Below, one piece after another: positions 17,376 through 25,745 of a stretch of 64,000 nt of DNA (the first letter of the stretch is position 1; each line of letters starts with the position of its first letter). A program made the translations under genes and the position numbers. The DNA comes from Streptomyces africanus (GTDB taxonomy: Bacteria > Actinomycetota > Actinomycetes > Streptomycetales > Streptomycetaceae). The stretch is from positions 1 through 64,000 of the forward strand of contig NZ_MUKA01000080.1 in assembly GCF_002150735.1 (NCBI RefSeq), given 5' to 3'. The notes beneath the pieces are model-generated. The model ran no database searches and was not told the origin of the DNA. It saw nothing but the letters and a program-made list of their open reading frames with translations.

Positions 17376-18394
17376 TCGGCCGTGAGGTCCTCGTCCGGGG
17401 TCTCGCCCGGGTAGCGGACGCCGACACGGTCCCGGATGGCGTCGAGCGTCCGCATCACGGCGAGCGTGCCGTCGAGCGGGACGAGCGGGGACTCGGTCTC
17501 GCCGGCGCGCAGGGCGCGCATCACCTCGGCGGCCTCGTGCCGGAGGCTGTTGCGGGGCCCGTCCGCCGGGTCGGCCGTAAACTCCTCGGGGTCGCGGCCG
17601 TCCCGGTGCAGTACGAAGCGGTCCGGGAAGAAGAAGCCGTGCGGGATGTCGATACGGCCCTGGGAGCCGGTGACCGAGGCGGAGGTCGCCGTGCCGCCCA
17701 CGATGGAGCAGTGCACCGAGCCGAGAGCGCCGCTCTCCCAGGAGAGCACTGCTCCCGTCTGGAGATCGACGCCCTCATCGGAGAGCACCGCTCTCGCCGC
17801 GATGTCCGACGGCTCCCCGAGCAGCAGCTGCGCGAACGACACCGGATACACGCCCAGATCGAGCAGCGCGCCCCCACCCAGCTCGGGGTTCCGCAGCCGG
17901 TGCGAGGGCGGGAACGGCCCGGCCAGCCCGAAATCGGCCTGGACCGTGCGCACTTCGCCGATCGCGCCGTCGTCGACCAGCGACTTCAGCCGCCGCACCA
18001 GCGGATTGCAGTACATCCACATCGCCTCCATCAGGAAGCGCCCGTGCTCCCGCGCCAGCGCGACGAGTTCCGCCGCCTCGCGCACGTTCAGCGTGAACGG
18101 CTTCTCGCACAGCACGTTCCGCCCGGCCGCCAGACACAGACCGGCGGCGGTCCGGTGCGCCGTGTGCGGGGTGGCGACGTAGACGACATCGATGTCCTCG
18201 TCCCGGGCGAGCGCGTCCCAGTCGCCGTACGCCCGCGGGATCCCGAACCGCTCCGCGAACGTCTTCGCCGACGCCTCCGACCGGGACGCCACCGCCACGA
18301 CCTCCGCGTCCGGCAGGTCGATCAGGTCCGCGGTGAACGCGCCCGCGATCCCCCCGGTCGCCAGGATGCCCCACCGCACCGTGTCCGCCGTCAT
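17360..18394 (-). CDS. Gfo/Idh/MocA family oxidoreductase
   Basis: 344 aa. N-terminal Rossmann domain with GILATGGIAGAF (about residues 9-20), the conserved CEKPFTLN (about 95-102) containing the catalytic-region lysine, and a C-terminal alpha/beta domain with GGGALLDLGVYPV. These NAD(P)-dependent enzymes act on sugars or cyclitols; I cannot tell which. I chose the ATG at 18394 because the long upstream frame opposes the MFS gene. Stop lies within the 21-bp duplication 7 bp from the phoD stop. Confidence 0.9.
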   Translation of the reverse strand: MTADTVRWGILATGGIAGAFTADLIDLPDAEVVAVASRSEASAKTFAERFGIPRAYGDWDALARDEDIDVVYVATPHTAHRTAAGLCLAAGRNVLCEKPFTLNVREAAELVALAREHGRFLMEAMWMYCNPLVRRLKSLVDDGAIGEVRTVQADFGLAGPFPPSHRLRNPELGGGALLDLGVYPVSFAQLLLGEPSDIAARAVLSDEGVDLQTGAVLSWESGALGSVHCSIVGGTATSASVTGSQGRIDIPHGFFFPDRFVLHRDGRDPEEFTADPADGPRNSLRHEAAEVMRALRAGETESPLVPLDGTLAVMRTLDAIRDRVGVRYPGETPDEDLTAELTPA

Positions 18395-18479
18395 TCCCGC
18401 CCCGCCTTCACCTCGTAACCCGAGCAGCCCGTACGAGCTGAGAGCATAGGTGGCGATCGACTCGAAAAGGGAGGGACTC

Positions 18480-19799
18480 ATGCCCGAGGGTGGGGCGTCC
18501 ATACCGAACACCGCGCAGGGGGCCGCAGCCGGGGCGGAGCCCCCCGGCCTCACAGCGCACCGCCGCACCGGGCTCCTGGTCACCTTCCTCCTCGGAAGCC
18601 TGACCGCCGTACCTCCGCTGGCGATGGACATGTACCTCCCGTCGCTGCCGGAGGTCACCCGCTCCCTGCACGCCCCCGCCGCGACCGTCCAGCTCACCCT
18701 CACCGCCTGCCTGGCCGGCATGGCGCTCGGCCAGCTCGTCGTCGGGCCCATGAGCGACCGCTGGGGACGCCGCCGCCCCCTGCTCGCCGGGCTCGGCGTC
18801 TTCGTCGTCGCCACCGTCCTGTGCGCGCTCGCGCCCACCGTCGAACTCCTCGTCGCCTTCCGGCTGGCGCAGGGCCTCGCGGGCGCCGCCGCGATCGTCA
18901 TCGCCCGGGCCGTCGTCCGCGACCTGTACGACGGCATGGCCATGGCCCGCTTCTTCTCCACCCTCATGCTGATCTCCGGGGTCGCCCCGATCGTCGCGCC
19001 GCTCATCGGCGGGCAGGTCCTGCGCGTGACCGATTGGCGGGGCGTGTTCGTCGTCCTCACGGCCATCGGCATCCTGATCGGGGTCCTGGTCTGGACGAGG
19101 CTGCCCGAGACCCTGCCGCCCGCCCAGCGCCACAGCGGCGGCGTCGGCGAGGCCCTGCACGCGATGCGCGGCCTGCTCTCCGACCGCTCCTTCGCCGGCT
19201 ACACCCTCACCGGCGGCTTCGCCTTCGCCGCACTGTTCGCCTACATCTCGGCGTCCCCGTTCGTCATCCAGGAGATCTACGGCGCCTCCCCGCAGACGTT
19301 CAGCCTGCTGTTCGGCGTCAACTCGGTCGGGCTGGTCCTCGTCGGCCAGATCAACGGCAAGGTCCTGGTCGGCCGGGTCAGCCTGGACCGCGTCCTGGGG
19401 ATCGGCCTGACCATCGTCATCACCGCGGCGACCGCGCTGCTGCTGATGTCCCTGGGCGTGTTCGGCGAGGTCTCTCTCGCGCCCGTCGCCGTCGCGCTGT
19501 TCGTCCTGATGTCCGCGATGGGCACCACCCTGCCCAACACCCAGGCACTCGCCCTGATGCGCACCAAGCACGCCGCCGGCTCCGCGTCCGCCCTGCTCGG
19601 CACTTCGTCGTTCCTCATCGGCGCGGTCGCCTCCCCGCTCGTCGGCGTCGCCGGGGAGGACACGGCCGTCCCGATGGCCGTCGTCCAACTGGCCGCGGCC
19701 CTGGTGGCACTGGCCTGCTTCGTGGGAATGTGCCGACCCTGGAAGACGGACGGGAAGACGGACGGCAGGCGCGCGAGCGTGGAGGGAGCAGGGAGCTGA
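18480..19799 (+). CDS. Bcr/CflA family drug efflux MFS transporter
   Basis: 439 aa, twelve membrane segments. It has MDMYLPSLPEV in the first helix region, the Bcr/CflA hallmark, and the MFS loop MSDRWGRRRPLL after helix 2. The ATG at 18480 has AAGGGAGGG upstream; a GTG at 18450 would be possible but poorer. Proton-driven export of drugs such as bicyclomycin or chloramphenicol is known for the family; actual substrate unknown. It overlaps the next gene by 4 bp (CTGA). Confidence 0.9.
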   Translation: MPEGGASIPNTAQGAAAGAEPPGLTAHRRTGLLVTFLLGSLTAVPPLAMDMYLPSLPEVTRSLHAPAATVQLTLTACLAGMALGQLVVGPMSDRWGRRRPLLAGLGVFVVATVLCALAPTVELLVAFRLAQGLAGAAAIVIARAVVRDLYDGMAMARFFSTLMLISGVAPIVAPLIGGQVLRVTDWRGVFVVLTAIGILIGVLVWTRLPETLPPAQRHSGGVGEALHAMRGLLSDRSFAGYTLTGGFAFAALFAYISASPFVIQEIYGASPQTFSLLFGVNSVGLVLVGQINGKVLVGRVSLDRVLGIGLTIVITAATALLLMSLGVFGEVSLAPVAVALFVLMSAMGTTLPNTQALALMRTKHAAGSASALLGTSSFLIGAVASPLVGVAGEDTAVPMAVVQLAAALVALACFVGMCRPWKTDGKTDGRRASVEGAGS

Positions 19800-20926
19800 G
19801 CGCACCACGACTGCGCCACGGCACGCCGGAACGGGCCGGGCTCGACCGCGGGGAACTGCGTCACCTGGTCCGGGAGGTCCACGTCCTCACCACCGGCCGG
19901 CGCCCCTGGGCGCCGGGCGCGGTCCTGGTCGTCGGCCGCGGCCCGGTGATCGCCGTGGAGGAGGCGGCGGGCTGGGCCGTGCGGTACTCGGCCTACGACG
20001 AGGACACCGACACCGGCGTGGAACTGCCCGCCGAGGACCGGGTCCCGATGACCGTCGACACCCCCTTCGACCTCGCGTCCCTGACCAAACTGTTCACAGC
20101 CGTGGCCGCCGTGCAGCAGATCGAGCGCGGCACCCTGGGCATCGACGCGCGGGTGGGGGCGTACCTGCCCGACTTCACGGCGGCCGCCCGGCACGGCATC
20201 ACCGTACGGCAGCTGCTCACCCACACCTCCGGGCTGCGACCCGACCTCCCCCTGTACGACTGCGCCGACGACGCCGGGCGGCTGGCCGCGCTGCAGGCGG
20301 AAGCGCCGGTCGGGGCACCGGGCACGTACCGCTACTCCGACCTGAACATGCTGCTCCTCCAGCACCTCCTGGAACGCCTCACCGGCCGCACGCTCGACGT
20401 CCTCTTCCGCGACGGCATCACCCGGCCGCTGGGCATGACGGCGACGGAGTTCGGGCCGTGCCCCGGGGCGGCGGCGACGGAGGACCAGCGGCGGCCGTGG
20501 GCCAAGGCGGACCGGGGGATGCTGCGGGGTGAGGTGCACGACGAGAACGCCTGGGCGCTCGGGGGAGTGGCGGGCCACGCGGGCCTCTTCTCCACGGGCC
20601 GGGACCTCGCGGTGTTCTGCCGCACCCTCCTCGCCGGCGGCTCCTACGGCCCCGCCCGCATCCTCGGCCCCGACTTCGTCGAACTCCTCTTCACCCCGCC
20701 CGGCCTGGGCTTCTCCATCGACCAGCGGTGGTTCATGGGCGACCTGGCGGGCCGCGGCGCGGCGGGCCACACGGGCTTCACGGGCACGTCCCTCGTCCTC
20801 GACCCGGCGACGGAGACGTTCCTCATCCTCCTCACCAACGCGGTCCATCCTCGTCGTCGCCACCCGGACAGCGCGCCGAGGGCGGCGGCGGGGTCGCGGG
20901 TGGCCAGGGCGTTGCGGGGGATGTGA
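19796..20926 (+). CDS. Beta-lactamase-related serine hydrolase, probable CTG start
   Basis: 376 aa if started at the CTG 19796. Class C beta-lactamase/esterase fold: SLTK (nucleophile Ser with Lys at +3), YSD (the Tyr motif) and a C-terminal HTGFTG in place of KTG. No ATG, GTG or TTG lies in frame near the expected N-terminus except GTG 19730, 70 bp inside the pump gene. CTG 19796 sits 7 nt after GGAGGGAG and forms a CTGA overlap with the pump stop, the equivalent of ATGA. No signal peptide is evident, so a cytoplasmic esterase or amidase is likely. Confidence 0.82.
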   Translation: MSAPRLRHGTPERAGLDRGELRHLVREVHVLTTGRRPWAPGAVLVVGRGPVIAVEEAAGWAVRYSAYDEDTDTGVELPAEDRVPMTVDTPFDLASLTKLFTAVAAVQQIERGTLGIDARVGAYLPDFTAAARHGITVRQLLTHTSGLRPDLPLYDCADDAGRLAALQAEAPVGAPGTYRYSDLNMLLLQHLLERLTGRTLDVLFRDGITRPLGMTATEFGPCPGAAATEDQRRPWAKADRGMLRGEVHDENAWALGGVAGHAGLFSTGRDLAVFCRTLLAGGSYGPARILGPDFVELLFTPPGLGFSIDQRWFMGDLAGRGAAGHTGFTGTSLVLDPATETFLILLTNAVHPRRRHPDSAPRAAAGSRVARALRGM

Positions 20927-20953
20927 GAGCGACCGGACTGCAGGGACCGGCCC

Positions 20954-22222
20954 TCAGCCGCGTCCGGCCTGTCTCTGCACCTGCTCCAGGACCTGTTCCG
21001 CGGAACTCGTCCCGTTGAAGAGCTGGGCCCCGTACTGGTTGAGCAGGCGGTTGACCTGCTCCCAGTTCTTCGTCGTGCGCAGCGGAATCGACATGGCGTT
21101 GGCGGCTTCGAGGACCTCTCGGGCGCCGGCGAGATGGGCGCTCTCGTACCACGCGTGCTGGGCCGACTCACGTGACGGATAGGCACGTCCCACCCCGCCG
21201 AGCCACTCCAGTTGCTTCTTGGCCGTCATCAGTGTGATCGCCTTGAACGCCCGCTCCGGGTCCGGGCAGGACTTGGAGATGCCGAATCCGGAACCGGCCG
21301 AGTACGTCCTGCTTCCGTCCGGGCCGGCGGGAATCGTGGTCAGGCCCACCTGGAAGCCGGCCTGGTTCTTCAGGTTCAGCAGCGCCCACGGCCCGCTGGC
21401 GCTCATGGCGACGTCGCCGCTGAGAAACATGCGCTCGGCGAAGAACGCGGCACCGGACTTGGGCAGGTGGGGAGCGACCTTCTCCTTGGCCGCCAGGTCG
21501 GCGTACCACTGCACGCCCTTGGTCATGGCGGCGGTGGTCAGTCGCAGCTTGCCCGCCGCGTCGGTGGGTTGCGCACCGGTCCTGGTCAGCACCATGGGGA
21601 ACATCCACAGATCCTGAGGCGCCGCCACGAACCCGTACTTCCGGTCTCCGGTCAGCTTGTGTGCGACCGACTCGAACTCGGCCAGCGTCCATCCCGGCTT
21701 GGGCTCCGGCACCCCGGCGTTGCGGAACATGCCCTTGTTGTATGTGAGGATCACCGGGCCGAAGTCGTACGGCAGCGCGTACTGCTTCCCGTTGGCACTC
21801 AGCCCCTTCATGATGGACTTGTCGAAATCCGTCACATCGAACTTGTTCTTGGCGATCAGATCGTCGAGCGGCAGCATGCCCTGGGTGTAGCCCGCGGTGC
21901 GCAGTGACTGCATCGAGACGATGCAGGGCGCGTCGCCCTTGTCGAAACGGGTGCCGAGTTTGGCGAAGTAGTCGTCGAAGGACGAGGTCTCCAGCTTGAT
22001 CGTGATCTGCGGATCGTCGCGGGACACACGGTCAGCGAGTTCACGCCAGACCTGATGTTCCTCACCGCCGTCGGCCCACATCGACCAGGTCAACGGCTTC
22101 GAGTCGCCACCGTCGGCGCCGCACGCCATCACCAGCGTCCCGGCCAGTGCCAGGGCGACGGCTGCCCGCAGTGCGGTGAGCGGCCCTTTCACGGCATGTC
22201 CAGACTTCCCCTTTGGGGGCAT
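20954..22222 (-). CDS. Orphan ABC-type sugar-binding lipoprotein
   Basis: 422 aa. A signal peptide ending in the lipobox LVMAC is followed by a family-1 extracellular solute-binding domain (LTWSMWADGGEEHQVW; ending in VNRLLNQYGAQLFNG). No permease or ATPase gene is adjacent, so it must borrow a transporter or act alone. Start is uncertain: ATG 22222, GTG 22228 or GTG 22192, the last giving the most typical signal length. CATAAT just upstream of 22228 could make a leaderless GTG transcript. Confidence 0.85.
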   Translation of the reverse strand: MPPKGKSGHAVKGPLTALRAAVALALAGTLVMACGADGGDSKPLTWSMWADGGEEHQVWRELADRVSRDDPQITIKLETSSFDDYFAKLGTRFDKGDAPCIVSMQSLRTAGYTQGMLPLDDLIAKNKFDVTDFDKSIMKGLSANGKQYALPYDFGPVILTYNKGMFRNAGVPEPKPGWTLAEFESVAHKLTGDRKYGFVAAPQDLWMFPMVLTRTGAQPTDAAGKLRLTTAAMTKGVQWYADLAAKEKVAPHLPKSGAAFFAERMFLSGDVAMSASGPWALLNLKNQAGFQVGLTTIPAGPDGSRTYSAGSGFGISKSCPDPERAFKAITLMTAKKQLEWLGGVGRAYPSRESAQHAWYESAHLAGAREVLEAANAMSIPLRTTKNWEQVNRLLNQYGAQLFNGTSSAEQVLEQVQRQAGRG

Positions 22223-22333
22223 ATGCACGGATTATGGCATGGTTCACCTGGGCACGCCCGTCAGTGCTCACCGTCCGGGCGGCTCGCCGGAGAACCGGTC
22301 CGGACGGGTGAGTCCCCGGGCTCGGGGCCCTCG

Positions 22334-22345
22334 TAGAATCGCCGG
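22334..22345 (+). promoter_or_regulatory. Leaderless-type -10 element of the Rsm22-like gene
   Basis: TAGAAT at 22334-22339 ends 6 nt before the GTG at 22346; no ribosome site present. Confidence 0.55.
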
Positions 22346-23332
22346 GTGAACGCCCCCGCACCCCCGGCCGAAACCCTCCGCGCCGCCCTCGCCGGTCTGC
22401 TCGACGGGCTGCCGCCCCGGCAGGCCGCGCAGGCGGTCGAGCGGCTGATCGCCAGTTACCGCGGGGCCACCCCGACCGACGCGCCGATCCTGCGGGACCG
22501 GGCGGATGTGGCCGCCTACGCGGCTTACCGGATGCCCGCGACCTTCGAGGCTGTGCGGTCGGCGCTGGAGGCGTTCGCCGAGGCCGCGCCCGCGTGGGTG
22601 CCGGGATCGCACACCGACGTCGGCGGCGGTACGGGTGCCGCGGCCTGGGCGGTGAGCGCGACCTGGGGCGGGGAGCGGCCCGTCACCGTGCTCGACTGGG
22701 CCGAGCCCGCGCTCGCCCTGGGCCGGGAGATCGCCGCGGCCGGCCCGGCCCTGCGGGACGTACGGTGGCAGCGCTCTCGGATCGGAGCGGCGCTCACCCT
22801 GGAGAGCACTGATCTCGTCACCGTGTCCTATGTGCTCAACGAGCTGACCGCCGCCGACCGCGCCGCCCTCGTCGACGCCGCCGCGGCCGCCGCCCAGGCC
22901 ATCGTGATCGTCGAACCCGGCACCCCGGACGGCTACGCCCGCGTCATCGAGGCCCGCGACCGGCTGGTCGGCGCCGGCTTCCACGTCGCCGCCCCCTGCC
23001 CGCACAGCGCCGCCTGCCCCATCGCGCCGGGCACGGACTGGTGCCACTTCTCCGCCCGGGTCAGCCGTTCCTCCCTGCACCGCCAGGTCAAGGGCGGCTC
23101 CCTCCCCTACGAGGACGAGAAGTTCAGCTACGTCGCCGCCGCCCGCTTCCCCGTCACCCCGTCACCTTCCCGTGTCGTGCGGCGCCCGCAGATCCGCAAG
23201 GGCCAGGTCCTCCTCGACCTGTGCGAGACCGAACCGTCCCTGCACCGCACCACCGTCACCAAACGCCACGGCGACCTCTACAAAGCGGCCCGTGACGCGG
23301 ACTGGGGCGACGCCTGGCCTCCGGCACCCTGA
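22346..23332 (+). CDS. Rsm22-family small ribosomal subunit methyltransferase-like protein
   Basis: 328 aa. N-terminal helical region, then a SAM-methyltransferase core with VGGGTGAAAWAV and VLDWAEPALALGRE, then a Cys cluster CPHSAACPIAPGTDWCHF followed by the RxSRSSLHRQVKGG-type stretch diagnostic of Rsm22. Rsm22 proteins associate with the small ribosomal subunit; those studied in mitochondria carry an iron-sulfur cluster. The bacterial function is not well defined. Its last 55 bp overlap the opposing S28 peptidase gene. Confidence 0.88.
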   Translation: MNAPAPPAETLRAALAGLLDGLPPRQAAQAVERLIASYRGATPTDAPILRDRADVAAYAAYRMPATFEAVRSALEAFAEAAPAWVPGSHTDVGGGTGAAAWAVSATWGGERPVTVLDWAEPALALGREIAAAGPALRDVRWQRSRIGAALTLESTDLVTVSYVLNELTAADRAALVDAAAAAAQAIVIVEPGTPDGYARVIEARDRLVGAGFHVAAPCPHSAACPIAPGTDWCHFSARVSRSSLHRQVKGGSLPYEDEKFSYVAAARFPVTPSPSRVVRRPQIRKGQVLLDLCETEPSLHRTTVTKRHGDLYKAARDADWGDAWPPAP

Positions 23333-24669
23333 CCGGCCCAGCGGGACAACGCCTCCTGCGCCGACGCCCGGTCGGCGGGGGAGAGGGCGGCGATGTCGAC
23401 GCTGTGGTTGCCGTCCGGCACCCACAGGACCCGTGAGTCGGCCCCGCCGGGGTGGAAGTACTCGGCCACGCTGGGGTCCTGGGTGCCGTAGACGAACAGC
23501 ATGCGGCTGCCGCGGCGGCGGACCCAGCGGTCGATGTCCGGCATGGCCGCCGGGTCGAAGACCATGGGGATGTCCCTGGGGACGAAGTTGCGCGCCGCGA
23601 TGCCGTCGGGGTGGCGCAGCAGGTCCGCCACGTGGGCGGTGGGGACATCGCCGTACCCCAGTTGCGTGCCGATCTGGTACCAGTACGGGACGTACCGCCG
23701 CGCCGCCGTGTCGGCGTACAGGGACAGCCCCGCCCATTGGTCCAGCCACGCGTACAGCTCGTCGGTCGTCGCCTCCGGGCCGGGGATCGCGGCGACGTCG
23801 GTCGGCGTCGCGCGCTGCCAGAACATGAACAGCACACGCAGCACGGCGATTTCGAACGCCTGGTCGGCGCTGCCGATGATGCGGAAGGCGTCGCCCTGGG
23901 CGGTCGCCCAGGCCTCGTAGCGGGCGACCATCTCGGCCCGGCGCAGCAGCATCTGCCGCTGGGCGGCCTTGACGGCCTCGCGGTCGGGGGCGGTGCCGAC
24001 GGTCTCCAGGAAGCGGAGGTAGGCGGAGTCGTCGCGGTCGTCGACGTTGTTCGGCGCCGAGTAGACCACCGTGCCGTCCACGTCGTGGGGGTGGAAGCGG
24101 CGGTGGTAGACGCTCGCCATGCCGCCCTTGCTGCTGCCGGTGGAGATCCACGCGCCCGGGTAGAGCCTGCGGAAGAGGCGGACGACGTGGTGGTGGTCGT
24201 CGGCGGCCTGGCGGATCGTGAGGTGGGCGTAGCCGGGCCCGGCAGGGAGCGAGGCGCCGAAGTACCGGTGTTCCACCTGGAGTTGGTTGGCTCCGAGCAG
24301 GATCGTCGGTTCGCTCCGCCAGGGCGTGAGGACGGCGTGGTAGCCGGTGGTGGTGAGCACCATGGGCCGGTCGGCGGCGGTGTGCAGCAGGGTGAGGCGC
24401 TGCTCGAAGGTGCCGGCCGCGGGGTTCGTGTGGTCGACCGGCTGGCGCAGGCCGAGGACGAAGTGCCGGTAGCCCGGTTCGGCGTCCTGCCGCTCCTCGA
24501 TCAGCCGCAGGCCGGGCAGTGCCCGCAGCGCGTCCGCGATGTCGCCGGTACCGGGACGGGCCGCCCCGGCCGCCGCCCGGGCGGGCAAGGCCGTCGTCGC
24601 GGCGAGACCCGCCGCCGAGGCGGCCGTCGCCGCGGAGGTGAGCAGTCGTCGTCTCGTCCATACGCGCAT
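23278..24669 (-). CDS. Secreted S28-family tripeptidyl aminopeptidase-like protease
   Basis: 463 aa. Tat-type signal (TRRRLLTSAATAASAAG, cleaved near residue 33). Serine-carboxypeptidase-like alpha/beta hydrolase with nucleophile elbow GSSKG (Ser180), EHRYFG before it and a late catalytic Asp/His (YGTQDPS and PDGNHSVD). This matches the PS-10/S28 peptidases of Streptomyces, which take tripeptides or Xaa-Pro peptides from N-termini. The last 18 residues are encoded opposite the rsm22-like gene. Confidence 0.88.
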   Translation of the reverse strand: MRVWTRRRLLTSAATAASAAGLAATTALPARAAAGAARPGTGDIADALRALPGLRLIEERQDAEPGYRHFVLGLRQPVDHTNPAAGTFEQRLTLLHTAADRPMVLTTTGYHAVLTPWRSEPTILLGANQLQVEHRYFGASLPAGPGYAHLTIRQAADDHHHVVRLFRRLYPGAWISTGSSKGGMASVYHRRFHPHDVDGTVVYSAPNNVDDRDDSAYLRFLETVGTAPDREAVKAAQRQMLLRRAEMVARYEAWATAQGDAFRIIGSADQAFEIAVLRVLFMFWQRATPTDVAAIPGPEATTDELYAWLDQWAGLSLYADTAARRYVPYWYQIGTQLGYGDVPTAHVADLLRHPDGIAARNFVPRDIPMVFDPAAMPDIDRWVRRRGSRMLFVYGTQDPSVAEYFHPGGADSRVLWVPDGNHSVDIAALSPADRASAQEALSRWAGQGAGGQASPQSASRAAL

Positions 24670-24785
24670 CGTGAGTCCTCCCGGGTGTCCGTCGGCCGCG
24701 GTTTCTCGGCCGCTTCAGTACATCCGCCGGACGTCCCGGGAGGATCCCGCGCGCGAGGGGACCGCCTCCCCCCCGCGGGGGAGGC

Positions 24786-24995
24786 TCACGACGACTTGTC
24801 GGTCGTACGGTCCTCCTGTCCTTCCTGCTGCTGCCGTTTCTCCTGAAGCTTGCGCAGCAACTCGCGTTTCTGGGCCTGCGGATCGAGGCCGCCGCCGATC
24901 CGGCCGCCCCGGCCGCCGCCGCGCAGCGCCTTGCGGCCGAGCTTCTGGCGCGATCCGCCGACACCCAGCATGTTTCCGGCTCCGCCTCGGGTCAT
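24786..24995 (-). CDS. DUF6243 family small basic protein
   Basis: 69 aa, with GGAGNMLGVGGSRQKLGRK at the N-terminus and GGGLDPQAQKRELLRKLQEK in the middle. I recognise this pattern as a small Streptomyces family (DUF6243) of unknown function. Very basic, Gly/Lys/Gln-rich, no membrane segment; the second half should be a helix. Good ribosome site GGAAAGGAAC. Divergent from a TetR gene with two palindromic operators in the shared 108-bp gap, so probably controlled by that repressor. Confidence 0.8.
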   Translation of the reverse strand: MTRGGAGNMLGVGGSRQKLGRKALRGGGRGGRIGGGLDPQAQKRELLRKLQEKRQQQEGQEDRTTDKSS

Positions 24996-25026
24996 GTGGG
25001 GGTTCCTTTCCTGACTCTCCTCCGCG

Positions 25027-25045
25027 ACGAGACGGTTCGTCTCGT
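25027..25045. promoter_or_regulatory. TetR operator candidate 1 (DUF6243/tetR divergon)
   Basis: ACGAGACGGTTCGTCTCGT, two perfect 8-bp arms separated by GTT. Lies between the divergent genes. Confidence 0.7.
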
Positions 25046-25064
25046 ACGTGGTGTTCCACTGTCC

Positions 25065-25083
25065 GCGAGACGCTCCGTCTTGT
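25065..25083. promoter_or_regulatory. TetR operator candidate 2 (DUF6243/tetR divergon)
   Basis: GCGAGACGCTCCGTCTTGT, a degenerate copy of site 1 (6-bp core arms GAGACG/CGTCTT-like) 38 bp away, adjacent to the tetR -10 element. Confidence 0.6.
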
Positions 25084-25091
25084 CAACCTGA

Positions 25092-25103
25092 TAAATTCGA
25101 GCC
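25092..25103 (+). promoter_or_regulatory. Leaderless-type -10 element of the tetR gene
   Basis: TAAATT at 25092-25097 ends 6 nt before the ATG at 25104, just downstream of operator 2. Repressor bound there would block it, giving autoregulation. Confidence 0.55.
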
Positions 25104-25745
25104 ATGGCCGCACAGAAGTCCGCCCAGTCCGCCCCCGGCAAGCCCGCCCCCGACTCCACCCGGCGCAGTGAGAAGTCACGTCGCGCCATCTACGAAGCCG
25201 CTCTCGCGCTCGTCGTCGAGGTCGGCTACCCGAAGACCACCATCGAGGGCATCGCCGCCCGCGCCGGCGTCGGGAAGCAGACGATCTACCGCTGGTGGTC
25301 GTCGAAGGCGGACGTGCTGATGGAGGCGTTCCTGGACCTGGGCGAGCAGTCCCTGCGGGAAGCGGGGCCGGTGCCGTACGCCTTCCCCGACACCGGCGAC
25401 CTCGCCGCCGACGTCAAGGGCGTCCTGCGCGCCACCGTCGACCAGATGCGCGACCCGAGGTTCGAGGCGCCGTCCCGCGCGCTGGCCGCCGAGGGCGTCG
25501 TGAACGAGCAGCTCGGCCGCGAGCTCGTGGCCAAGCTGATGCAGCCCTCACTCGACCTCTACATCGGCCGGCTGCGTGCCGCCCAGGACGCCGGGCAGGT
25601 GCGGCCCGACATCGACCCGCGCATCGCCCTGGAGTTCTTCATCTCCCCGCTCGCCCAGCGCTGGCTCCAGCACACGGGCCCGATCTCCTACGAGTACACC
25701 GACACCCTCGTCGACTACGCCCTTCACGGCCTCGCGCCGCGCTGA
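25104..25745 (+). CDS. TetR/AcrR family transcriptional regulator
   Basis: 213 aa. The N-terminal helix-turn-helix lies at about residues 45-65 (IEGIAARAGVGKQTIYRWW), preceded by a 20-residue polar arm. The C-terminal ligand domain is of the common TetR type with a terminal IALEFFISPLAQRWL. Probably represses itself and the divergent DUF6243 gene through the two palindromes upstream. Its recognition helix resembles that of the second TetR in this window, and so does its operator. The stop lies in a 12-bp repeat array shared with the convergent phosphodiesterase gene. Confidence 0.9.
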   Translation: MAAQKSAQSAPGKPAPDSTRRSEKSRRAIYEAALALVVEVGYPKTTIEGIAARAGVGKQTIYRWWSSKADVLMEAFLDLGEQSLREAGPVPYAFPDTGDLAADVKGVLRATVDQMRDPRFEAPSRALAAEGVVNEQLGRELVAKLMQPSLDLYIGRLRAAQDAGQVRPDIDPRIALEFFISPLAQRWLQHTGPISYEYTDTLVDYALHGLAPR

